Below the pieces are notes generated by a model. It made no database searches. It saw nothing but the letters and a program-made list of their open reading frames with translations, and had not been told where the DNA came from. The translations under genes were made by a program, and so were the position numbers. Of a stretch of DNA of 16,253 nucleotides, positions 1-7,623 are shown one piece after another. The stretch is taken from positions 1 to 16,253 of the forward strand of contig CALGRR010000012.1 in the NCBI GenBank assembly GCA_937880805.1, given 5' to 3'. Within the stretch, counting starts at the first letter, position 1. Each line of letters begins with the position of its first letter. The stretch comes from an uncultured Clostridia bacterium. Its GTDB lineage: Bacteria; Bacillota; Clostridia; Oscillospirales; Acutalibacteraceae.

Positions 1-145
1 AATCAAAATCAATAATTTCTTTTATTGCTTCATTTTTATAAAAAGCATAATTCTGCAGATTTGTTGATTGATTTAAATATTCTTGTATCTCTTTGTGGAA
101 CTTCGCCATTGAAATCAATTTCTTAATCTTTTCAACAAGTGTCAT
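1..145 (-). CDS. Unidentified tail-end gene, 5' part only
   Basis: An open frame starts at ATG (145..143) and runs off the window edge after 48 codons with no stop. The start overlaps the stop of the preceding baseplate-like gene as ATGA, so the two are translationally coupled. The ribosome site is a modest GGGG about nine bases upstream. The visible peptide is charged and probably helical, beginning MTLVEKIKKLISMAKFHKE. I do not recognise a family. Its place after the baseplate genes suggests another tail-tip, fibre-associated or lysis-proximal protein, which is a guess from position only. Base composition is more AT-rich than in the head genes. Confidence 0.6.
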   Translation of the reverse strand, partial: MTLVEKIKKLISMAKFHKEIQEYLNQSTNLQNYAFYKNEAIKEIIDFD

Positions 146-639
146 TCAAGCACCCCGCTTTCATCAATTAGGGTTTCGATTTCGCCGAGAGAATTTTCAA
201 CGAATTCTTTTAATTCTTTAATTTCTGCAGTGTTTGATGCCACCTGCCCTATGAGGCTGCCGCCGTTCATATCTGCATTAGACGAAACGCCGTTTGCCGA
301 AGGGCGTAAAGCATAGTCAACAAGCTCGGATTTGATAAGCAGCTTTTCATTGCCGTCATATCCTTCAAGCTGCAACTTTGCTGATTCGCTGATTGTTGCC
401 TGCGACCAAAGCGGAATTCTAATTTCTGCTGCCTTTTCGTAAAGCTCGGAACGGACAACCGATTTTATAAACTCTTTGCCGACCTCGCAGGCAAGGCATA
501 TATATTTGATTTCGGCATTATCGGTCATTGATGCAGGCGGTGTTATAACAAGCGTTGCCGCATTGTGTTCGCCCACATAACCGAAATTGCTGCCGTCGGG
601 AAGGATGCTTTCAGAGGTAAAATCAACTCTGAATTCCAT
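142..639 (-). CDS. Baseplate or tail-tip structural protein with C-terminal coiled coil
   Basis: The protein has 165 residues. The frame is open three codons further (GTG at 648), but the GGAGG ribosome site sits eight bases before the ATG at 639, which decides the start. The first 110 or so residues look beta-rich, with alternating hydrophobic strands such as TLVITPP and KYICLACEVG. Residues 117-130 are a Gly/Ser/Asn linker, and residues 134-160 form heptad-like coiled coil (NTAEIKELKEFVENSLGEIE). A globular N-terminus plus coiled-coil stalk is typical of proteins that attach receptor-binding fibres to the baseplate, for example upper baseplate proteins. It starts one base after the stop of the Ig-domain gene and its own stop overlaps the next start. 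The product name rests on architecture and position; I see no diagnostic motif. Confidence 0.55.
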   Translation of the reverse strand: MEFRVDFTSESILPDGSNFGYVGEHNAATLVITPPASMTDNAEIKYICLACEVGKEFIKSVVRSELYEKAAEIRIPLWSQATISESAKLQLEGYDGNEKLLIKSELVDYALRPSANGVSSNADMNGGSLIGQVASNTAEIKELKEFVENSLGEIETLIDESGVLE

Positions 640-640
640 A

Positions 641-2050
641 TTAACCACCTCCGTTTATTTTTGAATGAATTTCATTGAGAAAGGCTATCCAGGTATTCAC
701 AACGATATACCAGTCTTCGTTATATTTATTAATGGTCTGCGGTGCCGTCAGCGTTGTTATTTCAACGGGAGAAGCCGCACGAAGAATCTGACAGTTTGCC
801 TCGATTGTTTCGAGCAGAGATTTGATTTCTTTAATCGGGTGGCCTCTGCCTTGAGCCTGAGTGTCTGCAAGCTCGGGAATGGCAATGCCCTGCGAAATAA
901 GCTCGTCACGGATAAATTTGCAGGCGAATGCAATTCGGGAAATATCCGTTAATGTCAGAATTCTTATTTCACCCAGTGTCGGGAAAACCGCCGTGTCAAC
1001 AACTGTTACAGTACAGGCGGCAACGAAGCCGCCGTCAACGGTGGTTACCGTAATCTGACACACACCGTCTGCAACTGCGGTTATATTACCGTCAGCATCT
1101 ACTGTTGCAACCGTGGGGTCGGTAGTGTTGAATATAACGCTCGTTTCTTCCGCATTTGTAGGCAATACGGAATAATTCAACGGCTGAGAAGTATCGGGAA
1201 GCATTTCTATGTTGCTGTCGCAGGTGACTTCAAGGACTTTTTGCGGAATGTTTATTTCGCAAGTGTGAATTGTTGAATGAAACTGTGTTGCCGTTATCGT
1301 GACTTTGTATGTTGCACCGCTGTCGAGAGGGGTTGATTGATTTATTGAATCCAAATCAAAAAACAGTTCGCTTGATTGAGATAAATTCTTGTTCTTTTTC
1401 AGCCTTAATCCATATGCACCGTCACTTGAAAATTTTTCTGAACTGTCCGCCTGAGTAACCTTGCCCACACGGGCGTTTGCTTGCTCTAAGGTAAGCGGAG
1501 TGAGTTCAACGATAACCTCTGTCAAAGGATAGGACCTGTGACTTGCAGTAAAGCTTACACCTACATTCTGACCGTAACGGTCACCGTAGGTTATAACATT
1601 TGATATTTCGGGAGGCTTTGCATCTATCTTTTCAAGCTCCCAGGAGTAAGAAGCGGTGCCAACTGTTTTATGGTAGACTATAAACGGAATCGTCTCGTCT
1701 GCAATGATTGAAAGTTCAAAATCACAATTTGTTGTGTAATAAAAATCATCACCGACTGTATTTTCTATAAACTCATAGCCCCAGAGCGGAGATATATAAA
1801 TCCATTCGCCCGCAGTATCATCTAAACTCCAACTATAGTAGTACGATGGTCCCCACTCTTTGTCGTTCATTTTGTAGGAAAAGCGAAAATCTTCAATCTC
1901 TTCTGATTCACCTGAATGCTTATACTGTATTTCAAAACGGACATAGGTTCTGAGTTTATCAACCTCAGGAGTTGTTTCAATCTTCACCCGAAACTCCGTG
2001 TTCGGATGGTCGGTACGTTTCATCACAATAGGAATATAAAATTCAGCCAT
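641..2050 (-). CDS. Tail protein with bacterial Ig-like (BIG2) domain
   Basis: The protein has 469 residues. The longest frame begins ten codons earlier, but GGAAGGAG lies nine bases before the ATG at 2050, giving the start MAEFYIPIV. The start overlaps the end of the hub-like gene by eight bases. Residues 1-145 are a beta-rich domain with many aromatic residues, and residues 150-270 look like a second beta-sandwich. Residues 273-352 match the BIG2 fold, including the characteristic TVATVDADGNITAVADG segment followed by alternating strands (CQITVTTV). The C-terminal 110 residues are mixed helix and end in a Trp/Tyr-rich stretch. BIG2 domains on phage tails are known as surface-exposed, carbohydrate- or cell-surface-interacting modules. 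The likely role is tail-tip decoration or host attachment. There is no signal peptide. Confidence 0.7.
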   Translation of the reverse strand: MAEFYIPIVMKRTDHPNTEFRVKIETTPEVDKLRTYVRFEIQYKHSGESEEIEDFRFSYKMNDKEWGPSYYYSWSLDDTAGEWIYISPLWGYEFIENTVGDDFYYTTNCDFELSIIADETIPFIVYHKTVGTASYSWELEKIDAKPPEISNVITYGDRYGQNVGVSFTASHRSYPLTEVIVELTPLTLEQANARVGKVTQADSSEKFSSDGAYGLRLKKNKNLSQSSELFFDLDSINQSTPLDSGATYKVTITATQFHSTIHTCEINIPQKVLEVTCDSNIEMLPDTSQPLNYSVLPTNAEETSVIFNTTDPTVATVDADGNITAVADGVCQITVTTVDGGFVAACTVTVVDTAVFPTLGEIRILTLTDISRIAFACKFIRDELISQGIAIPELADTQAQGRGHPIKEIKSLLETIEANCQILRAASPVEITTLTAPQTINKYNEDWYIVVNTWIAFLNEIHSKINGGG

Positions 2051-3488
2051 CAAATTCAACTCCTTCCGCTGCGAAATCACGCTCTATAATGACGATATGA
2101 GCCGTTGCGGCAGTTGAAAGGGAAATATCCATAGATTTAATAATTCCCGTCTTAATGCCGTTGTGGGCGGTTTCTATCCTCAAAATATCGCCTATCTTTT
2201 CATCCTTCAGAATAATATCCGCTTCAATTTCATTCCGGAAAAAGCCCGTTTCAAGAAGCTCGTTGAATCGACTGTCGGTATCGCTCATCAATGAGTAGTC
2301 GGCATAAAGCTTTTCGCCTACGCTGTCACTCGCCTTGCGTAAAGGATTAATTGCCGCACGGGTATCCGCAACGGTATCAAAATCATTGCTGAAGGTCTGC
2401 ATAATAATTGCTGAATAGGGCGTTTTCTGCTTATATGTTGCTTTACCGATTATCTGATTTGAGCCGATAACCTTCTTTCGTCTGTTGCGGGGCTTGCAAA
2501 GAGAAAGCTTTTTTCTGCCGCTTGACGTTATGAAGCAACCTGCACCGAAAGCGAGCATTGCCGCCGCATAACGGGAGCTTTTATCCTTTTGGATGAATCC
2601 CGTTAAGCTCTTTTCTCCGAAATCGTCTGTATCAACATCAATATTCGATGCGGACTTTATTTTTTCTGCAAGCTCATCAACTGAATAGCTGCCCTGCGGA
2701 AGCTCGGGGAACGGTGAGCCGTCAAGCCTCATAATTTCATCCGAGCATTCAAAAACATATCTTCCGTTTCCGCTCGGTGTTGCGTTATCAACAATGAATT
2801 TACCCATAAGCTCATTGTTGGAATACAGATATATTTCCTGCTCACTCTGCGGAGTGAAATCCTCGGTGAGAAGTGCCTCAAAGTCGCAGGTTGAACCGGG
2901 CAAATCCGCACAGTCGGGAGCAATTTCATTGAACGCACTGATTGTTCCGAAAAACTTGGTTATATCTCTTGTTCTGCCCAGGTCAATACCTGCAAGTTTA
3001 ACAAACTGAAATGCCGTTTCGGTCTGTGTGAAGGTGAGAATGATTTTGTTGAAATCCTCTACCTTGCGGTCAAAATAATAGGTCAGAGCGTTCGGATAAG
3101 CCGTTGCGGAATCAACAAGGGAATTATCCTTTATCCACTCAATAAAGACTTTTGCACAGTAGTTCTGATGAAAATAAAAGGTGATGCCGGGTGCAGAGTA
3201 GGAATACTCGGCAAGGTCAATAATCAGCTGAACATTAACCGCCTTGCTGCCCGTGCTTATTCCTTCGGAAACAAATCCGAGGCTGTCGCCCTCTTCGGCA
3301 AAAACCAAAGAAGGGTCAAGGAGATTAATGCCCTGACCCTCAAACGATGCAAAGTTAATCGGCGAACGGTTATCGGAATTAAGCAGCTCCCCGCCGCTTT
3401 GGTATTCGGATGAACCCGCTGCGGGCACTGTTGCATTTTCATCGGCAAGGGCGGCAAAATCGTTGTAGATTATTTTGTTTTTTCTCAC
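2043..3488 (-). CDS. Putative tail hub / baseplate protein
   Basis: The protein has 481 residues. It starts at GTG (3488..3486), overlapping the preceding stop as GTGA, with a GGGCGGG-like ribosome site about nine bases upstream. Residues 45-170 look like a beta-sandwich module (NVQLIIDLAEYSYSAPG, then ITFYFHQNYCAKVFIEW), similar in feel to discoidin-like carbohydrate-binding folds. Residues 175-330 contain strand and helix patterns seen in gp27-like hub proteins: NGRYVFECSDEIMRLDG followed by SVDELAEKIKSASNIDV. Residues 335-475 are a further beta-rich part ending in AHIVIIERDF. Its place among the tail-tip genes fits a tail-tip hub. No peptidase or lysozyme motif is visible. The hub assignment is inference from order and pattern. 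Confidence 0.5.
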   Translation of the reverse strand: MRKNKIIYNDFAALADENATVPAAGSSEYQSGGELLNSDNRSPINFASFEGQGINLLDPSLVFAEEGDSLGFVSEGISTGSKAVNVQLIIDLAEYSYSAPGITFYFHQNYCAKVFIEWIKDNSLVDSATAYPNALTYYFDRKVEDFNKIILTFTQTETAFQFVKLAGIDLGRTRDITKFFGTISAFNEIAPDCADLPGSTCDFEALLTEDFTPQSEQEIYLYSNNELMGKFIVDNATPSGNGRYVFECSDEIMRLDGSPFPELPQGSYSVDELAEKIKSASNIDVDTDDFGEKSLTGFIQKDKSSRYAAAMLAFGAGCFITSSGRKKLSLCKPRNRRKKVIGSNQIIGKATYKQKTPYSAIIMQTFSNDFDTVADTRAAINPLRKASDSVGEKLYADYSLMSDTDSRFNELLETGFFRNEIEADIILKDEKIGDILRIETAHNGIKTGIIKSMDISLSTAATAHIVIIERDFAAEGVEFDG

Positions 3489-3991
3489 TCTTCAACACCC
3501 GCCCTTTTTTTAATGAAATCCTTTGCTTCCCGTAATGAATCGAAAAAGAATTTTTTCCGCCAGCCCGTTCCGTCTTCGTGTGACATTCCGGTTATTGAAG
3601 GTGTAACAAAAGTTGTTGAGGATGCTTTTGTTATTGCACTTTCAGGCGGCGGGGTGAAAGTTATTCTTTCAATCCATACAACGCACCATTTCTTTTTACC
3701 GTCTTCAACGGTTCTCTTGATGTATCCGAATTTGCCGGGCACACCCATTAAAGGTTGGTCGATAATCTGATTTTCAGTAACATAAGCTCCGAAGGCTCGT
3801 TCATAAGCTTTTGCCGAGATATATGTTGAACCGAGTGTAACTGCCGCATAATTGAAAATCAATCTGTATTCATTGAGAGCTGAAAGCTGTGTGAAACTCT
3901 CGGCAACAGATACATTCATAAGCTTTCCGAGAATTACACCTTCGCTATGTGCGTTTGGTGTGAAAACAGGAAATAACGCTCTGTCTGTCAT
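3485..3991 (-). CDS. Tail-tube-like protein, paralogue of the major tail protein
   Basis: The protein has 168 residues. AGGAGG lies eight bases before the ATG, which shares one base with the upstream stop (TAATG). It aligns with the major tail protein encoded at 6989-7621 over most of its length. In the C-terminal half (residues 88-165 here, 110-189 there) I count about 30 identities in roughly 80 positions, including FGYI/YGYI, DGKKK, TPS, and FFDS followed by the helix with Ala, Phe and Lys conserved. The N-terminal part also lines up (HSEGVILGKLM against FEEGMILAKMM). Tail tube and distal tail (Dit) proteins share a fold, and no ordinary Dit is seen in this window, so this copy may cap the tube at the tail tip. 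The paralogy is seen in the sequence; the role is inferred. Confidence 0.75.
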   Translation of the reverse strand: MTDRALFPVFTPNAHSEGVILGKLMNVSVAESFTQLSALNEYRLIFNYAAVTLGSTYISAKAYERAFGAYVTENQIIDQPLMGVPGKFGYIKRTVEDGKKKWCVVWIERITFTPPPESAITKASSTTFVTPSITGMSHEDGTGWRKKFFFDSLREAKDFIKKRAGVEE

Positions 3992-4389
3992 TAATCCGCC
4001 CTCCTTTGAGGTTCAGCAGGTTCAAAAACAAGAGTTAAATCGCTCCATATCTTTTTATTGCCTTCACGGCGGATGAGAGAACGTCCGCCGCTTGTAATAT
4101 GAGCTTCATAAGTGATTGTTTCCTGGCCGTGCTCAACTTCAACAGTATGATACTCAATGGGCTCTGCTATATGCTCGCAGAATTCATCCCACTTTTCGGG
4201 CGGGATGTTTGGATTTCTGCGAATGAGAAGCGTGTGTGAATACTCCGTACCGATAACATCGTGCTTTCTTCTTCCGCTTTGCAATGTCATTGAAGCCATA
4301 CCAACCGCAAGGATAAAATTCTCTGAAATTTCATCTACAAAAACGGTGTTTGAATAATCAACACCGTCAATTATTAAAACTTTATTCAT
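3991..4389 (-). CDS. Small tail protein after the tape measure
   Basis: The protein has 132 residues, with GGAGG seven bases before the ATG. It begins MNKVLIIDGVDYSNTV, and the rest alternates short strands with one helix (PEKWDEFCEHIAEP). The opening IDGVDYS and a mid-protein strand running into RR-N-P resemble small tail proteins found just downstream of tape measures in Bacillota siphophages, but I cannot name the family with certainty. It lies 12 bases after the tape-measure stop and its own stop shares a base with the start of the tube-like gene, so it is co-translated with tail-tip components. A distal-tail or tail-completion role is likely by position. Confidence 0.6.
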   Translation of the reverse strand: MNKVLIIDGVDYSNTVFVDEISENFILAVGMASMTLQSGRRKHDVIGTEYSHTLLIRRNPNIPPEKWDEFCEHIAEPIEYHTVEVEHGQETITYEAHITSGGRSLIRREGNKKIWSDLTLVFEPAEPQRRAD

Positions 4390-4401
4390 TGAATTACCTC
4401 C

Positions 4402-6387
4402 TTAAGCGAAAGCCGAGCTTCTTTTGTTTTCCCTCTCGATAGCAGGGTTTAAAACTCTGACAAGAGTTCCAAGTGAACCGTTTGCAGTCATAGTCCAGTT
4501 TACAGGCTGTTTCTGTGCCATAATCAAAGCATCAACCTTTCTGTTAAGCTCGGCATAATCAGAGAAGTTATCCGCCTTTTCCTGCTTATAAACAATAGCT
4601 TCGGATGCCGTCAAAAGCTGTTCGCCTCTGTGTGCAATGGTTCGGTATCCGTCATAGGGCACATAATCAATACCGCCTGCGTGTGAACCGTCAGCTTCGT
4701 TGCTGAATATGTTTTTGAACCCATCTTTAATTCCTGCGTAGATGTCTTTGGCAACACCCCACCAGTCATAATGGATGATTTCATCAATCAATACTCCGAT
4801 AAGCTCAATACCGCCCGCTATCATTTCAGGGGAATTTTCAATTACTCCTCCGACAATGGCGGTCACGACATCAAGAGTGCCGGAAGCAATCTTGTGTGAA
4901 TTTTCAGGCATCAGCAAACTGTCAACAAATGAAAGCATCAAGGTTGATGCACCGTCCACCATCATATCGGCATTGTCTCCTACAAAGCCGACCACATCAG
5001 AAACAAGTGTGACGGTTGTGCCGGAAAGCTTTGTCATATTTTCCTCGGTCAAAAGACCTTCAGCAAAAGTGACAAGTATATTTTCAGCCGAATCAAAAAG
5101 CATCGGTGCCGATTCGGAAATGGTATCAACCACAAACGGAATGAAAGTCGGCACAATATCGCCGATTATTTCAGTTGTGCCTTCAACCTTTCCGAGGAGT
5201 TCAGGAAGTGCCTCTTCCGCATTTTTTACAATATCCCAAAGACCGCTTTTTATAAGCTCTTTGGAGCTTTCCATTGACCCCGCACTGCTTGAAAAGAAGG
5301 TTGTTACACCGTCCATCATATCAGTTAATCCGGGAAGAAATTCAGCTGAAATATTGTTTTTAAACGCTCCCGCCGTGCTCATCATATTATCAAAGCTGTC
5401 ATTAAATGTTGCTGAAGCCAAAACTGCTTCTTCGCTCATTACAAGACCGAGTTCTCGAGCTTGATCCTTAAGCTCTTTAACACCTTCTGCTCCTAATGCA
5501 AGCATCGGACCCATCTGATAGGCCGCTTTTGAGCCAAAAAGCTCAATTGCTTTTTCGGTTCTCTTGGATTCGTCTTTTATAGAAGCAATTTGACTGACAG
5601 CTTCTGATAAATCCATTTCGGAACCCGTCTTTTTAAGCGTTTTTGCAGCTGTTTCAAGAGTTGTAAGGTCAACACCGCTCATTTTTGCGGCATATCGCAT
5701 CTCTTGAAACTTCTCTGCATCGAGGCTCATTCTATGAGCTGCTTCGTCAATCTCGTCACCTGCGGCGGCTGCCTGACTTGCGGCATCGTAAATCGCCTTG
5801 CTCATAGCAACCGAAGCACCTGTTACCGCCGTTACACCCGCAACAGCACCCGCTGCACCACCCTTTATTGCGGTAAGCCCTGCACTGCCGAGCTTCTTTG
5901 CGGCGGAATGTGCAGTTTCGAGGGCTTTTGTCATGCCAGGATGAGCATTTTTCACATCCTCAATCTTATCTTTCCACTCTTCATACTTTGCCTTGACCTG
6001 ATTTATAACCGCTTTCTGCTCTTTGATTTTTTGATTGTTTTCTTCAATAGCATTTTCGGTTTTCGTCAATGCAGCTTCAGCATTATTGAGCTTTATAAGC
6101 CAGTCTTGTGTGGCAGCGGCGTTTTCGCCATTCTTTTTCTTCGACTCTTCAAATGCCGCAGTTAAAAGTTCAATTTTTTCCCGTTGCTTTTCAGCCAGAT
6201 TTTCATAATCTTCTGTCTTAGTTCTTAACGCTTCAAGACTGTTTTTATTATCGGCATAAGCGACGGCGGTTTTTTTTGCTTCTGAAGCAAGAACTGACAT
6301 TGATTTTTCAACAGCTTTAATTGCCTCTTTATATTCTTTTTCACCGTCAAGAACAATAGAAGGACCAATTTTATATTTATCTGCCAT
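4402..6387 (-). CDS. Tail tape measure protein
   Basis: The protein has 661 residues and sets tail length by spanning the tube lumen. Residues 20-145 are a long coiled coil. Residues 165-200 are Gly/Ala-rich and hydrophobic. Residues 210-240 carry the typical core DEIDEAAHRMSLDAEKFQEM followed by YAAKMSGVD. Residues 400-535 contain degenerate helical repeats of about 46 residues (APMLFDSAENI and ADMMVDGASTL start successive units). Residues 568-597 carry the familiar C-terminal HAGGIDYVPYDGYRT and HRGEQLLTASEA. No lysozyme or transglycosylase domain is visible. The ATG shares its A with the TGA that ends the -1 frameshift product of the chaperone gene, which couples the two. At about 1.5 angstrom per residue the expected tail is near 100 nm, a rule-of-thumb inference. 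Confidence 0.93.
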   Translation of the reverse strand: MADKYKIGPSIVLDGEKEYKEAIKAVEKSMSVLASEAKKTAVAYADNKNSLEALRTKTEDYENLAEKQREKIELLTAAFEESKKKNGENAAATQDWLIKLNNAEAALTKTENAIEENNQKIKEQKAVINQVKAKYEEWKDKIEDVKNAHPGMTKALETAHSAAKKLGSAGLTAIKGGAAGAVAGVTAVTGASVAMSKAIYDAASQAAAAGDEIDEAAHRMSLDAEKFQEMRYAAKMSGVDLTTLETAAKTLKKTGSEMDLSEAVSQIASIKDESKRTEKAIELFGSKAAYQMGPMLALGAEGVKELKDQARELGLVMSEEAVLASATFNDSFDNMMSTAGAFKNNISAEFLPGLTDMMDGVTTFFSSSAGSMESSKELIKSGLWDIVKNAEEALPELLGKVEGTTEIIGDIVPTFIPFVVDTISESAPMLFDSAENILVTFAEGLLTEENMTKLSGTTVTLVSDVVGFVGDNADMMVDGASTLMLSFVDSLLMPENSHKIASGTLDVVTAIVGGVIENSPEMIAGGIELIGVLIDEIIHYDWWGVAKDIYAGIKDGFKNIFSNEADGSHAGGIDYVPYDGYRTIAHRGEQLLTASEAIVYKQEKADNFSDYAELNRKVDALIMAQKQPVNWTMTANGSLGTLVRVLNPAIERENKRSSAFA

Positions 6388-6985
6388 CAGTCAACCACCG
6401 CCTCTCTCTTTTTTAATCCGTGGTGAATTGCATACTCGTTATACAAAGAAGTCATTTTGATAATCCGCATATGCCAGAATTCGAATTCCGAAAAGCCGAG
6501 CAAACAAACCATTCTGTAATACCACAAATCGATATTTAGCTTGTTGTCTGCCCGGCTTTCAAGTTTTTTTCGTCTGCATCTTCGATGTCTTCATCTTCGA
6601 GTGCTTCGTCAATCTCTCTGTCAATTTCTGCCTGCTCCTCATCGGGAGTGCCGAGCGAAAGACCCATTGCCATACCGACAATCCTTGTTGCTTCCGGAAA
6701 TTTTCTGAGTGTTGTTTTTGCCTTGAGATAATCAATATCTGCAGGCGGATAGTTCTTACCCTCTTCATATCCCTTGACAATAAAAGCCTCATTGATGAGT
6801 GTTTCAAGAATAAAGAAGAAAACATCTGTTTCAGAGATTCTTGTCAAAACCTCTTTCATCCCACCTGAAAATTTTTCTTTTATCCTTGCCAAAGACCACA
6901 TTCCGAGCTGAAGATCAAGCTTTATGCCTTTGTATTCATAGATGTTGGGAGTCTCTTCAACATTGTTGATAATTCTTGCATTCAT
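6387..6985 (-). CDS. Tail assembly chaperone, -1 frameshift fusion (gpGT-like)
   Basis: This is the predicted product of programmed -1 frameshifting. The zero frame is read from 6985 to the slippery heptamer at 6569..6563 (141 codons), then the -1 frame adds 58 residues (from CTT at 6563) and stops at TGA 6389..6387, for 199 residues in all. I translated the -1 frame by hand and found no stop. The extension has a hydrophobic, aromatic character (IDLWYYRMVCLLGFSEFEFW) typical of the T domain, which contacts the tape measure or tube protein in lambda gpGT. The TGA shares a base with the tape-measure ATG. Conservation of a G/GT pair between the tube and tape-measure genes is established in siphophages; frameshifting at this exact site is inferred from the sequence. 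Confidence 0.85.
6491..6569 (-). promoter_or_regulatory. -1 frameshift signal: slippery heptamer and downstream stem
   Basis: In the zero frame the codons are GAC GAA AAA AAC TTG, which places A AAA AAC exactly in X XXY YYZ phase (6569..6563). Two bases later GAAAGCCGGGCA (6560..6549) can pair over 12 positions, two of them G-U, with TGCTCGGCTTTT (6502..6491) across a 46-base loop. The pairing strand begins very close to the heptamer, so the lowest A-U and G-U pairs would have to open, leaving a GC-rich core about six bases away. The long loop could also allow a pseudoknot. The heptamer is certain; the stem is a hand-made prediction. Confidence 0.8.
6536..6985 (-). CDS. Tail assembly chaperone, unshifted form (gpG-like)
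   Basis: The protein has 149 residues. GGAGG lies eight bases before the ATG, three bases after the stop of the major tail protein. The first 100 residues are a compact helical domain (YKGIKLDLQLGMWSLARI; later KTTLRKFPEATRIVGMAMG), followed by a very acidic tail (residues 115-140, including EIDEALEDEDIEDADE). Acidic C-termini are common in G-type chaperones, which coat the hydrophobic tape measure before the tube polymerises. The slippery site lies in the final codons, so ribosomes that do not shift end at TAA 6538..6536 with the short tail NLKAGQTTS. This form is expected to be the more abundant one. Confidence 0.9.
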   Translation of the reverse strand: MNARIINNVEETPNIYEYKGIKLDLQLGMWSLARIKEKFSGGMKEVLTRISETDVFFFILETLINEAFIVKGYEEGKNYPPADIDYLKAKTTLRKFPEATRIVGMAMGLSLGTPDEEQAEIDREIDEALEDEDIEDADEKNLKAGQTTS

Positions 6986-6988
6986 TAT

Positions 6989-7621
6989 TTATTCCTCCGA
7001 CTGCTGTGCTTCAGGCTCTGCAACGTTCTGTGCTCCAGGCTCTGCAGCGGCAATTCCTGTTATTGTTTTAAGAAACTCAATAGCATCTTTTGCACTGTCA
7101 AAGAAATAATCGTGCTTCCATTCGCCCGTTACAGAGTCAACCTTTGCAGTGCCGCTGAGTGAAGGAGTTGTGAAAGCAACTGTGTTACCCTTTGTGTTGC
7201 TTGTTTCTGCAGGCTGATTGAAAATAACGCAAGGAAGAATTCTTACTCTGAATTTTTTCTTGCCGTCCTGTTTGTGGCCGTCAATATAGCCGTAAGCAAC
7301 CTCGGGAGCTTCGTCGGAATCTTTTGAAATAATCTGCTCGGGCTCGGTCTCTGTTTTTTCTTTATATTCAGAGCCGAACATATAAGCAGCGGGTTTTGTG
7401 GGCAGATATGTTGTGTTAAGGGTAACCCCCGCCCCCGTAACGCTGTTATCCTTTTCCGCAACAGCATCATCACCGTAAACCTCAACATTGCTCTGCGTGG
7501 GGGTTACGGTGCAGGACATCATTTTTGCGAGAATCATTCCCTCTTCAAAAGTAACTTTTGTTCCGTCCTCGGAAATCTTTCTTTTTGCGATAACGGGCAT
7601 TTTTGCAATAAACTGTGCCAT
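6989..7621 (-). CDS. Major tail (tube) protein
   Basis: The protein has 210 residues and forms the hexameric rings of the tail tube. GGAGG lies seven bases before the ATG. Its size and position (after the tail terminator, before the chaperone) fit phi13-type major tail proteins. Visible landmarks are an N-terminal strand and helix (FEEGMILAKMM), a central stretch ending in AYGYIDGHKQDGKKKFRVR, and a C-terminal FTTPSLSG followed by WKHDYFFDSAKDA and a helix. The last 20 residues are a Pro/Glu/Ala-rich tail that contains an internal duplication. A shorter paralogue is encoded at 3485-3991. Confidence 0.88.
   Translation of the reverse strand: MAQFIAKMPVIAKRKISEDGTKVTFEEGMILAKMMSCTVTPTQSNVEVYGDDAVAEKDNSVTGAGVTLNTTYLPTKPAAYMFGSEYKEKTETEPEQIISKDSDEAPEVAYGYIDGHKQDGKKKFRVRILPCVIFNQPAETSNTKGNTVAFTTPSLSGTAKVDSVTGEWKHDYFFDSAKDAIEFLKTITGIAAAEPGAQNVAEPEAQQSEE
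7004..7046 (-). repeat. Tandem 19-base duplication in the major tail protein tail
   Basis: Two copies of 19 bases (7004-7022 and 7028-7046, containing CAGGCTCTGCA on the plus strand) differ at one position and have a 24-base period. They encode two successive AEP-AQ units (AEPGAQN and AEPEAQQ) at the extreme C-terminus of the tube protein. A 24-base period keeps the frame, adding eight residues per unit. This looks like a recent in-frame slippage duplication in a disordered tail. Confidence 0.8.
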
Positions 7622-7623
7622 AT

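Noticed and set aside
4775..5464. 229-codon plus-strand open frame
   Set aside because: It lies wholly antisense to the tape measure gene. Its Ser/Thr/Ile-rich translation is what the complement of an Ala/Glu/Asp-rich helical protein gives, and no ribosome site or promoter supports it.
5704..6165. 153-codon plus-strand open frame, Cys/Leu-rich and membrane-like
   Set aside because: It is antisense to the coiled-coil part of the tape measure; the hydrophobic look comes from the complement of Lys/Glu codons.
6388..6535. Possible non-coding gap or separate small gene between the chaperone and tape measure
   Set aside because: It is explained by the -1 frame extension of the chaperone; there is no independent ribosome site and start for a separate gene.
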